A DNA stretch of 64,000 nucleotides from an uncultured Clostridia bacterium (GCA_934486735.1 CAKSQL010000001.1:138289-202288), one strand, 5' to 3'; shown: positions 6,664-16,449, counted from the stretch's first letter. Made by a program: numbers and translations. The notes: generated by a model not told the origin, from the letters alone.

Positions 6664-9447
6664 TTATTCGGTCAGTTTTCTTACGCAGTCTGCGCAGATT
6701 CCGTCAAAGCCGTCTATAGTTCCGACCGTCTCGGAATGAACCCAGCAGCGTCCGCACTTTTCGTGCTTGCTTGCCTCAATTTTTACCTTGACAAACTCGC
6801 CCTCAAAGCAATCTCCGCCGGCGCTCTTTTCCACGCTTGCCTTTGAAGTGATGAATATTTCCGCAAGTTCGCTTTCCATTCCTTTAAGGAAATCGTAAAG
6901 CATACCGTCGGCATATACAACAACCTCGGCATCGAGCGATTTTCCTATCAGCTTTTCGTTTCTCGCAAGTTCCAGAGCCTTATTCACATCGTCGCGAACA
7001 GCGATTATTCTCTCCCACTTATCCTCAAGCTCATTGTCCTTATATTTATCATCGGCCTTCGGCATGGACGAGAACATCACACTTCTCTTATCATCGCTGT
7101 CATAGTGCGGCATGAACTTCCATATTTCCTCTGCGGTAAATGCAATTACCGGCGCGAGCAGCTTAACAAGCGCATCGAGAATGATGAACATTGCCGACTG
7201 AGCACTTCTTCTTGCTGCCGATGTCGGTTTCTCGGTATAAAGTCTTGATTTCAATATATCAAGATAGAAGTTACTCATATCCACTATGCAGAAGTTCAAA
7301 ATTGCGTTATAAATTCCATGGAACTCATAGTCCTCATATGCAGCAATCGTCTTTTCGACAAGCTGATTGAGTTTCAAAAGCGCCCACTTATCGATTTCGA
7401 GCATATCATCATACGCCGTCATATCCTTATTGGGGTCGAAGTCATTGATATTGCTCATTATATATCTCGCTGTGTTACGCAGCTTTCTGTAGCCCTCCGA
7501 AAGCTGCTTAAGAGCCTCGGGCGACATTCTCATATCGGTCTTGTAATCAGCCGAAACCACCCACAGACGCAGCACATCAGCGCCGTATTTATCGGTAATT
7601 TCTTTCGGCGAAATCGAGTTGCCCTTTGACTTGGACATCTTTCTGCCCTCGCCGTCCTGAATCATTCCATGAGTGATTACAGTCTTGTACGGAGCGCAGC
7701 CGTTTGTGGCAACACTTGTAAGAAGTGACGACTGGAACCAGCCTCTGTACTGGTCATTTCCCTCGAGATATACATCGGCAGGATAGCACAAGTCATCACG
7801 AGCCTCGCACACTGCCGCATGCGATGAACCCGAGTCGAACCACACGTCCATGATATCCTTTTCCTTTGTGAAGTGAGTGCATCCGCATTCGCACTTTGTT
7901 CCCTCGGGAAGTATGCTGTCGGCATCAAGCTCCCACCATTTATCCGGACCTTGCTCGCGGAACAGCTTGCTCACTGCCGCAATTGTGTCCTCATTAATAA
8001 GTTCTTTTCCGCAATCCGCACAATAGAAAATCGGAATCGGAACGCCCCATGTTCTCTGACGTGAGATACACCAGTCACTTCTGTCAAGCACCATCGATGT
8101 TATTCTGTCCTGTCCCCATTGAGGAATCCAGCGAACCGAATTGATTGCCTTAACCGCGTCGTCCTTCAACGAATCAACCGATGCAAACCACTGATCTGCC
8201 GCGCGGAAGATAATCGGGTTGTCACATCTCCAGCAATGCGGATATTGGTGAATAATCTTTTCAATCGCCAAAAGGCTGTCGGTTTCTTTTAATTTCTCGA
8301 TTATGCCCTCGTTTGACTTTTCATAATAGATGCCTGCGAACTCGCCTGCAAATTCATTTAAATATCCCTTTTCGTCAACCGGGACAACAATCTCCAGCTG
8401 CGGATAATTTCTGCATGCGATATAGTCCTCGACACCATGTCCCGGAGCAGTGTGAACGCAGCCCGTACCTGCATCAAGCGTTACGTGGTCGCCCACTATA
8501 ACAAGCGATTCGCGATCGATGAACGGATGTCTGCATGTCATAAGCTCCAAATCCGCGCCCTTGAATTTTTTCAATATTTCATAGCCGCCCTCAATTTTGG
8601 CAGCTTTCATGACATTGTCTATCAGCTCTGTTGCAAGCACATATATCTCGCCGTTTGCAACCTTTACAAGCGAATATTCAAAATCGGGATTAACGGCAAT
8701 TGCAACGTTTCCGGGCAATGTCCATGTAGTTGTTGTCCAGATTACGAAATACACATTTTCAAGTCCGTCAAATTTGCCTTGGTCATCCTTGACAGCAAAT
8801 TTTACATAGATTGAATTTGTTGTATCCTCGGCATACTCGATTTCCGCTTCGGCAAGCGCTGTCTCGCAGTGCGGACACCAGTAAACCGGCTTTAAGCCCT
8901 TATATATAAGACCTTTTTTTGCCATTTTGCCGAACACTTCTATCTGAGCGGCAACGAAATCATTTTTCAATGTGAGATAAGGATTATCCCAGTCTCCGAT
9001 TACTCCGAGACGCTTAAACTGAGTCTTTTGATTCTCCACATTTGCCTTTGCAAATTCGCGGCATGCTTCTCGGAATTTTACCGGGCCTGCCTCGTGACGG
9101 TTGATACCCAGTTTTTTTATAGCCTGCTGCTCTATCGGCAGTCCGTGAGTATCCCAGCCGGGGACGTACGGAGCATAGAAACCGCTCAGGTTCTTATATC
9201 TGACAATAATATCCTTCAGAATCTTATTGAGGGCATGTCCCATATGCAGGTCTCCGTTTGCATACGGAGGTCCGTCGTGGAGTATGAAAGGCTTTTTGCC
9301 TTTGTTTTTTTCTTTCAGCTGATTATAAAGGTCAATCTCCTCCCAATAAGCAAGCGTTTCCGGCTCACGCTGAGGAAGATTTCCTCTCATCGGGAAATCT
9401 GTTGAAGGCAGATTAACCGATTTTGTATAATCCTTTTTTTCACACAT
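6664..9447 (-). CDS. ileS: Isoleucyl-tRNA synthetase
   Basis: 927 aa, the usual bacterial length. It charges tRNA-Ile. The class I signatures are present: HMGH at residues 68-71 (GPPYANGDLHMGHALNK) and KMSKS (GRKMSKSKGN) in the second half of the catalytic core, with the CP1 editing domain between them. The C-terminal zinc finger has two Cys pairs (CGRC and CADC), typical of the IleS1 type. AAAGGAC precedes the ATG. No T-box leader is visible in the 53-bp gap to divIVA, so it is probably expressed with the division cluster upstream, the arrangement seen in many Firmicutes. Confidence 0.98.
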   Translation of the reverse strand: MCEKKDYTKSVNLPSTDFPMRGNLPQREPETLAYWEEIDLYNQLKEKNKGKKPFILHDGPPYANGDLHMGHALNKILKDIIVRYKNLSGFYAPYVPGWDTHGLPIEQQAIKKLGINRHEAGPVKFREACREFAKANVENQKTQFKRLGVIGDWDNPYLTLKNDFVAAQIEVFGKMAKKGLIYKGLKPVYWCPHCETALAEAEIEYAEDTTNSIYVKFAVKDDQGKFDGLENVYFVIWTTTTWTLPGNVAIAVNPDFEYSLVKVANGEIYVLATELIDNVMKAAKIEGGYEILKKFKGADLELMTCRHPFIDRESLVIVGDHVTLDAGTGCVHTAPGHGVEDYIACRNYPQLEIVVPVDEKGYLNEFAGEFAGIYYEKSNEGIIEKLKETDSLLAIEKIIHQYPHCWRCDNPIIFRAADQWFASVDSLKDDAVKAINSVRWIPQWGQDRITSMVLDRSDWCISRQRTWGVPIPIFYCADCGKELINEDTIAAVSKLFREQGPDKWWELDADSILPEGTKCECGCTHFTKEKDIMDVWFDSGSSHAAVCEARDDLCYPADVYLEGNDQYRGWFQSSLLTSVATNGCAPYKTVITHGMIQDGEGRKMSKSKGNSISPKEITDKYGADVLRLWVVSADYKTDMRMSPEALKQLSEGYRKLRNTARYIMSNINDFDPNKDMTAYDDMLEIDKWALLKLNQLVEKTIAAYEDYEFHGIYNAILNFCIVDMSNFYLDILKSRLYTEKPTSAARRSAQSAMFIILDALVKLLAPVIAFTAEEIWKFMPHYDSDDKRSVMFSSMPKADDKYKDNELEDKWERIIAVRDDVNKALELARNEKLIGKSLDAEVVVYADGMLYDFLKGMESELAEIFITSKASVEKSAGGDCFEGEFVKVKIEASKHEKCGRCWVHSETVGTIDGFDGICADCVRKLTE

Positions 9448-9500
9448 CTTACATTTCGTCCTTTCAGTTGTTTTTTCACTGTCTGCAAGTCATTTTTGTT

Positions 9501-9941
9501 CTATTCGAGCTTATCCAAAAGCTCAACCACTCTTGAGCATGTATTTTTAACCTGCGATTTATATGCGTCTATTTCCATGCGCAGATCCGCAAGTTCTTTC
9601 TTCTTTGCAAGAATATCGTCATTTGTCTGACGGATGATATCCGATGCCTTATTCTGAGCATCGTTCATCATATTATCGGCGCGTTCGGAGGCATTCTTTT
9701 TAATCTCCTCCGCCGATTTCTGAGCAAGAATAATCGAATCCTTCAATGTGGACTCCAATGTTTTATACTGCTCGACAGATGCCTGCAGGCTGGAAACTCT
9801 GTCCTTAAGCTCAATATTTTCCTTGTACAGCTTTTCGTAGTCGCTGCCGACCATGTCTAAAAAATCGTCAACCTCGTCAGCGTTGTAGCCTCTGAAGCTC
9901 ACATCAAAATCCTGCTTCTGAATATCAATCGGTGTTAACAT
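9501..9941 (-). CDS. divIVA: DivIVA-family septum/pole-associated protein
   Basis: 146 aa. DivIVA senses negatively curved membrane at septa and poles and recruits division and wall proteins. The N-terminal membrane-binding domain (LTPIDIQKQDFDVSFRGYNADEVDDFLD) is typical; residues 40-140 are a continuous coiled coil. The protein is short and ends soon after the coiled coil. It sits between ylmH and ileS as in Bacillus. Confidence 0.95.
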   Translation of the reverse strand: MLTPIDIQKQDFDVSFRGYNADEVDDFLDMVGSDYEKLYKENIELKDRVSSLQASVEQYKTLESTLKDSIILAQKSAEEIKKNASERADNMMNDAQNKASDIIRQTNDDILAKKKELADLRMEIDAYKSQVKNTCSRVVELLDKLE

Positions 9942-10037
9942 AACAAAACGCTCCCTGTCTTTATTTTTAATCTATCGGAAATTGCGCACATCCGCAATCA
10001 TCCTGCTTATTTTTAGCTGCGAAAGATGCTCTTTCAC

Positions 10038-10790
10038 CTATCTTACACATTTTTTGAGAAGAATATGAATCCTCCCGCTTCTGGTGTTCGCCCCGATTTC
10101 GTCGAGAATTATTCTCCCCGCACCGCGAATCGACATCAGGTCTCCCTCTTTGAGAGAGAAAGACGTGTCCGAAACCGGTTTATGATTTATGTTCACCTTC
10201 CCCGATACAATATACATCGCAGATTCCCTGCGCGATATATTAAGCGCCGCTGCCAAAACCGCGTCCAGCCTTGCCGATGCCGCCACCGCCTCGGAAATTT
10301 CATATTCCCTTTTCGGCAGATCCTCCTCGCGCACAGCCGTCCTTTTAAGCTTTATTCCGCAGTTCGCCGCCTTTTTTACATTCATTACGATATAATCCGC
10401 AATGTCCTCGGCTGCAAATATATACGCGCCCTCGTCATCAACAAGGATATCCCCGATTTTTGCGCGGTCTATGCCGAGCGAGAGTATCGTTCCGAGATAA
10501 TCGCGGTGCGAAAGCTCCCTCGAATACCCCTTTTCCGCTCTGAGCGCGGCTATCGGAAATTCGCCGTAATCCGCTTCCTGCCATTCGGGAAACACCCCGA
10601 GCATGCACCGTTGCGCATCATCATATCCCCCAAAAAACGTGATGTTATACCCCGCGCGCTGTGCCGCTGCTTTGACCGTTTCCAGCTCCGCTTCATTATA
10701 AAACGGGGAAAACCTCGGCACGGCATATTTATCGCACAGTCTGAACATATCCTCTACCCTTGCGGCAATTTGTTTTTCTTCTCTGTCCAT
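10038..10790 (-). CDS. ylmH: YlmH-type S4-domain RNA-binding protein
   Basis: 250 aa. The N-terminal half (1-160) is the YlmH-specific domain (FSPFYNEAELETVK, then GDILVDDEGAYIF); the C-terminal S4 domain (about 175-235, SARLDAVLAAALNISRRESAMYI) binds RNA. YlmH of Bacillus is linked to division and to ribosome-associated quality control. Neighbours are sepF and divIVA; ylmG (yggT), which normally lies between sepF and ylmH, is absent: the 98-bp gap has no ORF, only a small GCGCC/GACGC hairpin. Confidence 0.93.
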   Translation of the reverse strand: MDREEKQIAARVEDMFRLCDKYAVPRFSPFYNEAELETVKAAAQRAGYNITFFGGYDDAQRCMLGVFPEWQEADYGEFPIAALRAEKGYSRELSHRDYLGTILSLGIDRAKIGDILVDDEGAYIFAAEDIADYIVMNVKKAANCGIKLKRTAVREEDLPKREYEISEAVAASARLDAVLAAALNISRRESAMYIVSGKVNINHKPVSDTSFSLKEGDLMSIRGAGRIILDEIGANTRSGRIHILLKKCVR

Positions 10791-10888
10791 AATCCAAAAA
10801 CTCGCTATATCGAATTAAAGCGCCGCTTTTGTTAAAACGACGCTTTATGCATATCAGAACACATCTGTCATAAAAGAGCCGATTTTTT

Positions 10889-11317
10889 TTAGAACATGCT
10901 CCATTCAAAGCCGCCGTTTTCGCTCTCTTTTATAATCTCGCCCATAATATCCACCTGTGACGGAGTCGCAAGGAAAATTCCTCCCGAAACCTTTTGCATG
11001 TTTCCGTTGACTCCGTAAACCGTTCCGGCGATAAAATCAACCACGCGTCTTGCCTCGTCCGGGTCAAGCGCGCCGACATCTATCACAACCGGACGTCTTT
11101 TTTTAAGTTCGTCCGCAACGGCTGTCGAATTGCTGAAGCATTTCGGCTTCAAAATAACAATTCTCGACTGGTTCTGTCCCTGGTGAATGGGTACTACCTT
11201 ACTCTTTTTGCTGTTTTGATGGAGCTCCTCTGCCGGTTCTTCGTATTCCATCTCTTCCTCATCATCCTCTATGTCGCCAAAACCTATAAATTCCTTAACC
11301 GCATCTACAAATCCCAT
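10889..11317 (-). CDS. sepF: Cell division protein SepF
   Basis: 142 aa. SepF bundles FtsZ polymers and ties them to the membrane. The N-terminal amphipathic helix (MGFVDAVKEFIGFGD) is followed by an acidic linker and the conserved C-terminal domain (VILKPKCFSNSTAVADELKKRRPVV, then GGIFLATPSQVDI). It belongs to the yggS-sepF-ylmH-divIVA cluster. Confidence 0.95.
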   Translation of the reverse strand: MGFVDAVKEFIGFGDIEDDEEEMEYEEPAEELHQNSKKSKVVPIHQGQNQSRIVILKPKCFSNSTAVADELKKRRPVVIDVGALDPDEARRVVDFIAGTVYGVNGNMQKVSGGIFLATPSQVDIMGEIIKESENGGFEWSMF

Positions 11318-11352
11318 GCTTTAAACCATTCCTTTCTTTCGCAGAAAACAGA

Positions 11353-11420
11353 CATGCCGACTCCGCCTTTTTTAAAAAAGAGCGCAAAACAGCTGTCGGG
11401 CATATTTCTGTCCAAAGCTC
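11353..11420 (-). terminator. Hairpin between yggS and sepF
   Basis: ATGCCCGAC and GTCGGCAT pair imperfectly around a long loop and a T-rich stretch follows on the minus strand. It is probably a partial terminator or processing site inside the cluster. Confidence 0.4.
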
Positions 11421-11427
11421 ACATTTT

Positions 11428-12108
11428 CTATATGTAATTTCTTGCTCCGAATATCGCACTTCCCACACGCACCATATTCGAACCGGCTTCTATGGCGGAT
11501 TCGTAATCTGAACTCATCCCCATAGACAAGTATTGCATATTAACATTATGATATTTTTTTTGCGATATGTCAATATATATTTTGCGTATGTTATCAAAAT
11601 GTAATCTGTTTGACATATTACTGTCAATTTTCGGCGCAATTGTCATCAATCCGCACACTTTTACATGCTTCAGACTGCCTGCATGAAGCAGCAGCGACTC
11701 CAGTTCTTCCGGTTTTATTCCGAACTTTGTTTCCTCGCCGGAAATATTTATCTGAATCAGAATTTTCATATCCACACCATGCTTTTCCGCTTGATGTTCG
11801 ATTTCATCCATAAGCTTAATCGAATCGACGGAATGTATCATATATACTTTATCTATGATATATTTGACTTTATTCGTCTGCAAGTGTCCGATAAGATGCC
11901 ATCTGACCGGCTTGACCTTATCGTACTTTTCCATGATTTCCTGGACCTTGTTTTCGCCGATGTCGGTCACTCCGCAGTCTATCGCCTCGTTAATCACATC
12001 CGCGCCATGCGTTTTTGTCACCGCCACAAGCGTTATATCCTCCGGATTTCTGCCCGATCTTTTTGCCGCTTCGGATATGTTTTGTCTTACCTTATCGAGT
12101 GATTCCAC
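11428..12108 (-). CDS. yggS: YggS/PLPBP-type pyridoxal-phosphate homeostasis protein
   Basis: 226 aa. This alanine-racemase-like barrel without a catalytic domain binds pyridoxal 5'-phosphate and buffers its supply. The PLP lysine is in LVAVTKTHG (about residue 32), and the phosphate-binding end LSMGMSSDYESAIEAGSNMVRVGSAIFG is intact. It heads the division cluster as in many Firmicutes, where it is called ylmE. Confidence 0.95.
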   Translation of the reverse strand: MESLDKVRQNISEAAKRSGRNPEDITLVAVTKTHGADVINEAIDCGVTDIGENKVQEIMEKYDKVKPVRWHLIGHLQTNKVKYIIDKVYMIHSVDSIKLMDEIEHQAEKHGVDMKILIQINISGEETKFGIKPEELESLLLHAGSLKHVKVCGLMTIAPKIDSNMSNRLHFDNIRKIYIDISQKKYHNVNMQYLSMGMSSDYESAIEAGSNMVRVGSAIFGARNYI

Positions 12109-12141
12109 GATAAATTACTTCCTTTCCTTAATTAACACGTC

Positions 12142-13350
12142 TTATTTATCAGCCTTTTTATCGGCTTTTTCGCCGAGTACGATTTTGTCATATTGCTCGA
12201 GCGGATTTCTGACATTTTCAGTGACAGATTCTATTATAACGGTATCATTATCCTTATTTGTAAAAATCACTTTGCATGGCTTGAAAATTTCGTTTATGCC
12301 ATACTGGACCATAACTCCCTGCTGTCCGTCCTTTACTCTGACAGCGTAAATCGGAATTTCAAAGCCCTTGTACTGCTGAGAAATTATCTCGACCGTACTT
12401 TGTCTGACCGAGAAAATACCCTCTATATATTTTTTGCACTCCAGAATCACAACTCCGTTTTCCGCACCGTCATCCACCGATATATGTACAATCGACGCGC
12501 CGGCTTCAACGCCCGGAACACTGTCAAAACGCAGGGTCACATCCTGTCCCTTTTTAAAATCGGCAAGCTTGTCCGCCGGCAATTTCACCATGACATACCA
12601 AACGTGATTGTCTATAACCTTGCATATAGGCTCACCGTCAAGCGCTGCGGATTTTTCCGGCTGAACGGCTATTTTTTCCGCCGCGCTGTCGAAATCGGCT
12701 GTTGTATAATCGTTTATCTTATCGGCTGTGAGAACCTCCTCAAGACCGTCTATGTGCGTCGAAAAAACACCCGAGCAATCGGAATAAATGTCAACCTTTG
12801 AATGTCCCAGCTGCGCCTCTGCCGCGCTTTTTTGACTTTTCAGCTGTTCAACATCGTTTTGCACGCCGTCGTCCGCCGCCCCCGAAATTATACTTTTTAT
12901 ACTGCCCTTTATCTTGGCAACCTCTGACGGATTGTTGCCCGCTGCCGCCTCTATTATTTGATTTTTCAAGTTTTTAAGCCGATTTTCCGAATCCGCCTCA
13001 TCGGCAACAAATGTATCCTTTTTGCTATACTCCTCCAGCTCGGCAATCTTTTTGTCAAGATTATTAAGCTCCTGCAAAACCTGTTCGTCAACAACACCGT
13101 TGTAGACCGCCGCAATAAGCCTGTCCTTGCCGACTCTTGCGCCCTCCTGGGCATATGCGTAAAATGTACCCGACGCTCCTGCCTGATAAACACTTTCGTC
13201 TCTTATCAGATAAGCGTCTCCGGTCACGCTTTCTTCATACTCCGTAACCTGTGCAATCCGCGTTTCCACCGGTGCGTCAAGGTATCTTGCGACATACACT
13301 CCCAAAACGAGAATTACTCCGGCTATAATGAAAACAACACTCTTTTTCAT
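12142..13350 (-). CDS. HlyD-like membrane-anchored adaptor protein
   Basis: 402 aa. An N-terminal membrane anchor (residues 4-24) is followed by a beta-rich region (VTGDAYLIRDESVYQAGASGTF), a helical hairpin (about 95-185, with KKIAELEEYSKKD and QKSAAEAQL) and a C-terminal half-barrel (residues 220-395). This order matches periplasmic-adaptor-like proteins of the HlyD superfamily that occur in Clostridia beside yggS and sepF. No ABC transporter or outer membrane partner is near, so export is not the only option; a role at the septum or in the cell envelope would fit the neighbours. The ATG is 2 bp downstream of the engB stop. The C-terminus is Lys-rich. Confidence 0.75.
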   Translation of the reverse strand: MKKSVVFIIAGVILVLGVYVARYLDAPVETRIAQVTEYEESVTGDAYLIRDESVYQAGASGTFYAYAQEGARVGKDRLIAAVYNGVVDEQVLQELNNLDKKIAELEEYSKKDTFVADEADSENRLKNLKNQIIEAAAGNNPSEVAKIKGSIKSIISGAADDGVQNDVEQLKSQKSAAEAQLGHSKVDIYSDCSGVFSTHIDGLEEVLTADKINDYTTADFDSAAEKIAVQPEKSAALDGEPICKVIDNHVWYVMVKLPADKLADFKKGQDVTLRFDSVPGVEAGASIVHISVDDGAENGVVILECKKYIEGIFSVRQSTVEIISQQYKGFEIPIYAVRVKDGQQGVMVQYGINEIFKPCKVIFTNKDNDTVIIESVTENVRNPLEQYDKIVLGEKADKKADK

Positions 13351-13352
13351 AT

Positions 13353-13955
13353 CTATTCGTCATATTCTCCTATTCGTATAAGATTTATGATATCCCATAC
13401 GCTGAATTTTCCCTCATCATCCTTAACTGAGAAAGGAATCAAAATATCATCCTCGCCCAAGTCAAGTTTTCTCCATATCATTTCAAGATTTTTTTCCAGC
13501 TCACGCTTTTTCAGCTTATCTGTTTTTGTTGCTATTACTATAGCGCCCTCCGGCTGATAGTGTCTTATCCAGTCGAGCATGGTGAGGTCGTCCTCGGTCG
13601 GCGCATGGCGGCTGTCCACCAGGAGCAGAATCCTTTGGAGCTCCTCGCGGTTTTTCAGATAATCTTCTATCATCGCACCCCATTTTGCGATTTCCTCTTT
13701 TGAACGCACCGCGTAGCCGTAGCCGGGCAGGTCGACAAGATAGATTGCATCGTCTATATCATAAAAATTAATCGTGGCGGTTTTCCCCGGCGCAGAACTG
13801 ACTCTTGCAAGTGATTTCCGATTCAAAAGCTTGTTTATAAGCGATGATTTTCCCACATTCGACCGCCCGGCAAAAGCAAATTCCTGCTTTCCGTCGGTCG
13901 GATACTGCTCGCTTCTGACTGCCGAAACCGTCAGCTTTACATTATGTATATTCAT
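13353..13955 (-). CDS. engB: Ribosome biogenesis GTPase EngB (YsxC/YihA)
   Basis: 200 aa. It is needed for 50S subunit assembly in Bacillus. The G motifs are intact: GRSNVGKS (G1), DLPGYG (G3), TKTDK (G4). It directly follows lon with a 21-bp gap, the lon-ysxC order of Bacillus. Confidence 0.97.
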   Translation of the reverse strand: MNIHNVKLTVSAVRSEQYPTDGKQEFAFAGRSNVGKSSLINKLLNRKSLARVSSAPGKTATINFYDIDDAIYLVDLPGYGYAVRSKEEIAKWGAMIEDYLKNREELQRILLLVDSRHAPTEDDLTMLDWIRHYQPEGAIVIATKTDKLKKRELEKNLEMIWRKLDLGEDDILIPFSVKDDEGKFSVWDIINLIRIGEYDE

Positions 13956-13976
13956 TGATTTTCTCCAATCTTTAGT

Positions 13977-16289
13977 TTATTCTTTGACAAAGGCATTTTT
14001 CAGAACCTGATCCATGCTCGAAACCGGGATGAATTTCATCTCATCTCTTACACTCTCGGGGATATCCTCAACGTCCGGCTCGTTCTTTTTGGGAATAATC
14101 ACCGTTGTGATTCCGGCGCGGTGCGCAGCAAGCGATTTTTCCTTTAAGCCGCCTATCGGCAGAACATTCCCGCGCAAAGTTATCTCTCCTGTCATTGCCA
14201 CATCGCGCCTTACCGCTCTGTTTGAAAGCGCCGATGCAACCGCGGTTGCGATTGTGATTCCGGCAGACGGACCGTCTTTCGGGACCGCGCCCTCCGGCAC
14301 ATGGATATGTATATCCTTTGTTTTGTAAAAATCGGGTGTTATCTTAAGCTGCTCGGTTCTGGAACGAACATAGGAAACCGCCGCAAGAGCGGATTCTTTC
14401 ATCACATCGCCAAGCTTTCCCGTAAGTTCCACCTTGCCGCTGCCCTGCATAACATTCACCTCGACCGAGAGCGTTTCACCCCCGACTCTTGTCCATGCAA
14501 GTCCGCGCACAATTCCGACCTCGTCCTTTTCCTCCATAAGATCAAAAAGGTACTTTCTCTTTCCCAAATATTTGGAAACGGTTTTTTGGCTTATTCTCAC
14601 GCTTTTTCTCTCGCCGTCGGCAATCAGCTTTGCAGCCTTTCTCAAAATCGAGCCTATCTCGCGTTCGAGATTTCTCACGCCTGCCTCACGCGTGTAATAC
14701 TCAATCACCTCGCGCAGCGCATCGTCTCCGATATGCACCTTGCCTGCCGTCAGCCCGTTCTTTTCAAGCTGTTTGGGCAGCAGATGCCGCTTTGCGATTT
14801 CGAATTTTTCCTCGTCGGTGTACCCTGTTAGTTCTATAAGTTCTATTCTGTCCAAAAGTGGTTCGGGAATTGTCGAAACCGAGTTCGCTGTCATTATGAA
14901 CATAACATCGGACAGGTCGAACGGCACTTCTATATAATGGTCGCGAAACGCATGATTTTGCTCGGTATCGAGAACCTCCAAAAGCGCCGCCGACGGGTCG
15001 CCCTTGTAGTCCGCGCCCATTTTGTCTATCTCGTCCATAAGTATCAGCGGATTTTTTGTTCCTGCCTGACGCACCGCCTCCATTATTCTGCCCGGCATTG
15101 CGCCTATATACGTCTTTCTGTGACCTCTTATATCCGCCTCATCGTGAATACCGCCCAGTGAAATTCTTGCATACTTTTTTCCCAAGGCATCGGCAACCGA
15201 CTTTGCAATCGATGTCTTTCCCGTTCCCGGAGGTCCGACAAGGCATATAACCGTCCCCTCGCCGCCATGGGTGAGCCTGCGGACCGCAAGATGTTCAAGG
15301 ATTCTCTCCTTTACTTTTTCCAATCCGTAATGGTCTCTGCCCAGAACCTCCTCGGCATGCTTCAAATCGTCATTTTCCTCCGTCTCGGTGTTCCATGGCA
15401 ATTCCAGCACACTGTCGAGATAATTTCTCAAAACCGCGCTATCCGGCGTGGTTGACGGAATAAGTTCCAGACGGTCTATATCCTTATTTATCTTTTTCTG
15501 AATCTCGTCGTCAAGCTTAAGCTCCGCCGTTTTTTTTCTCAGCTGCTCTGCTTCGCTTTCCTCGTCCTCGCCAAGCTCCTTTTTTATCACATGCATTTCT
15601 TCTCTGAGGTAGTATTCGCGCTGATTTTTGTCCAGCTGCTTTTTGACCTTTTCCGAAATGCCCTCGATTATCTCATAAACCTTTGTCTCGTGATTTAATA
15701 TCCCTATCAGCTTTTCAACTCTCGAATACGGGTCAAGTTCCTCCAAAATCTCCTGCTTGTCCTCGAATTTCAGCTCCGCATTTCCTGCAACAGCATCAGC
15801 TGCAACGCCTATTCCGCCCAACTGTGCCGCCTCCATGACCGCCTCGGGACGTAACTTTTTGTTATATCTGAAATATCCCTCAAAGCTGTCCTGTACAACG
15901 CGTACAAAGGCTTCATCCAAAAGCAGATTATCGCTTTCTTCTTCCTTTTCCTCAATTACTTCCACCACAGCGCTGAGATATTTGTCCCCCGGCAGCGGCT
16001 CGATTAATCTCGCCCGGCTTATGCCCTCGGCAACCACTCTGAGCGTTCCGCCCGGAATCTTGACCGTCTGCTTGACTTTTGCCACGCATCCGATTTTAAA
16101 AAGTTCTATTATCGACGGTTTTTCAGTATCCGGATTTTTTTGAGCGGTAACAAATATCAGCCGCTCCGAATCCATTGCTGCCTCGACCGCATTGGCGGAA
16201 AAATCCCTCGCCACATCAAAGTTTACTCCCATGTGCGGAAACAGCACAGCTCCGCGCAGCGGAAGTACCGGTAAATTTTTTAACTCCAT
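13977..16289 (-). CDS. lon: ATP-dependent protease Lon
   Basis: 770 aa. Domains run as an N-terminal substrate-binding domain (1-200), a coiled coil (200-280), an AAA+ module with Walker A GPPGTGKT and Walker B (PLILMDEIDKM), and a C-terminal protease with the Ser-Lys dyad (Ser in PKDGPSAG, Lys in GGLKEKSLAA). It degrades misfolded and regulatory proteins in the cytoplasm. GGAAAGGG lies 6 nt before the ATG. It is the first gene of the long minus-strand core block, so its promoter could serve many genes downstream. Confidence 0.98.
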   Translation of the reverse strand: MELKNLPVLPLRGAVLFPHMGVNFDVARDFSANAVEAAMDSERLIFVTAQKNPDTEKPSIIELFKIGCVAKVKQTVKIPGGTLRVVAEGISRARLIEPLPGDKYLSAVVEVIEEKEEESDNLLLDEAFVRVVQDSFEGYFRYNKKLRPEAVMEAAQLGGIGVAADAVAGNAELKFEDKQEILEELDPYSRVEKLIGILNHETKVYEIIEGISEKVKKQLDKNQREYYLREEMHVIKKELGEDEESEAEQLRKKTAELKLDDEIQKKINKDIDRLELIPSTTPDSAVLRNYLDSVLELPWNTETEENDDLKHAEEVLGRDHYGLEKVKERILEHLAVRRLTHGGEGTVICLVGPPGTGKTSIAKSVADALGKKYARISLGGIHDEADIRGHRKTYIGAMPGRIMEAVRQAGTKNPLILMDEIDKMGADYKGDPSAALLEVLDTEQNHAFRDHYIEVPFDLSDVMFIMTANSVSTIPEPLLDRIELIELTGYTDEEKFEIAKRHLLPKQLEKNGLTAGKVHIGDDALREVIEYYTREAGVRNLEREIGSILRKAAKLIADGERKSVRISQKTVSKYLGKRKYLFDLMEEKDEVGIVRGLAWTRVGGETLSVEVNVMQGSGKVELTGKLGDVMKESALAAVSYVRSRTEQLKITPDFYKTKDIHIHVPEGAVPKDGPSAGITIATAVASALSNRAVRRDVAMTGEITLRGNVLPIGGLKEKSLAAHRAGITTVIIPKKNEPDVEDIPESVRDEMKFIPVSSMDQVLKNAFVKE

Positions 16290-16351
16290 ATATGTATCCC
16301 TTTCCGGTTCTTATCAAAAATCTAAAATCCCCATAATACTCTATACTATAT

Positions 16352-16380
16352 ATTATATACTTTTTCGACATAAATTTCAA
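16352..16380 (-). promoter_or_regulatory. lon promoter
   Basis: Minus-strand TTGAAA (16375-16380), a 17-bp spacer and TATAAT (16352-16357). No CtsR or CIRCE element was recognised nearby. Confidence 0.7.
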
Positions 16381-16420
16381 CTGTTTTTTGCAGGAATTTT
16401 TTTTAATTTTAAAATAGCTC

Positions 16421-16449
16421 TTGACAAACATTTGTTTGTGTGATATTAT
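16421..16449 (+). promoter_or_regulatory. Promoter with LexA-like palindrome for the radical SAM repair pair
   Basis: TTGACA (16421-16426), 17 bp, TATTAT (16444-16449). A perfect palindrome, ACAAACA-TT-TGTTTGT (16424-16439), covers the end of the -35 box and the spacer. Its core AAACATTTGTTT differs at two symmetrical positions from the Gram-positive SOS box GAACNNNNGTTC, so LexA control of these repair genes is plausible. Confidence 0.6.

Noticed and set aside
9448..9500. T-box leader for ileS
   Set aside because: The gap to divIVA is only 53 bp and has no T-box sequence.
10026..10835. 269-codon plus-strand open frame opposite ylmH
   Set aside because: It is antisense to a clear YlmH protein and rich in Arg, Cys and His, a typical shadow frame.
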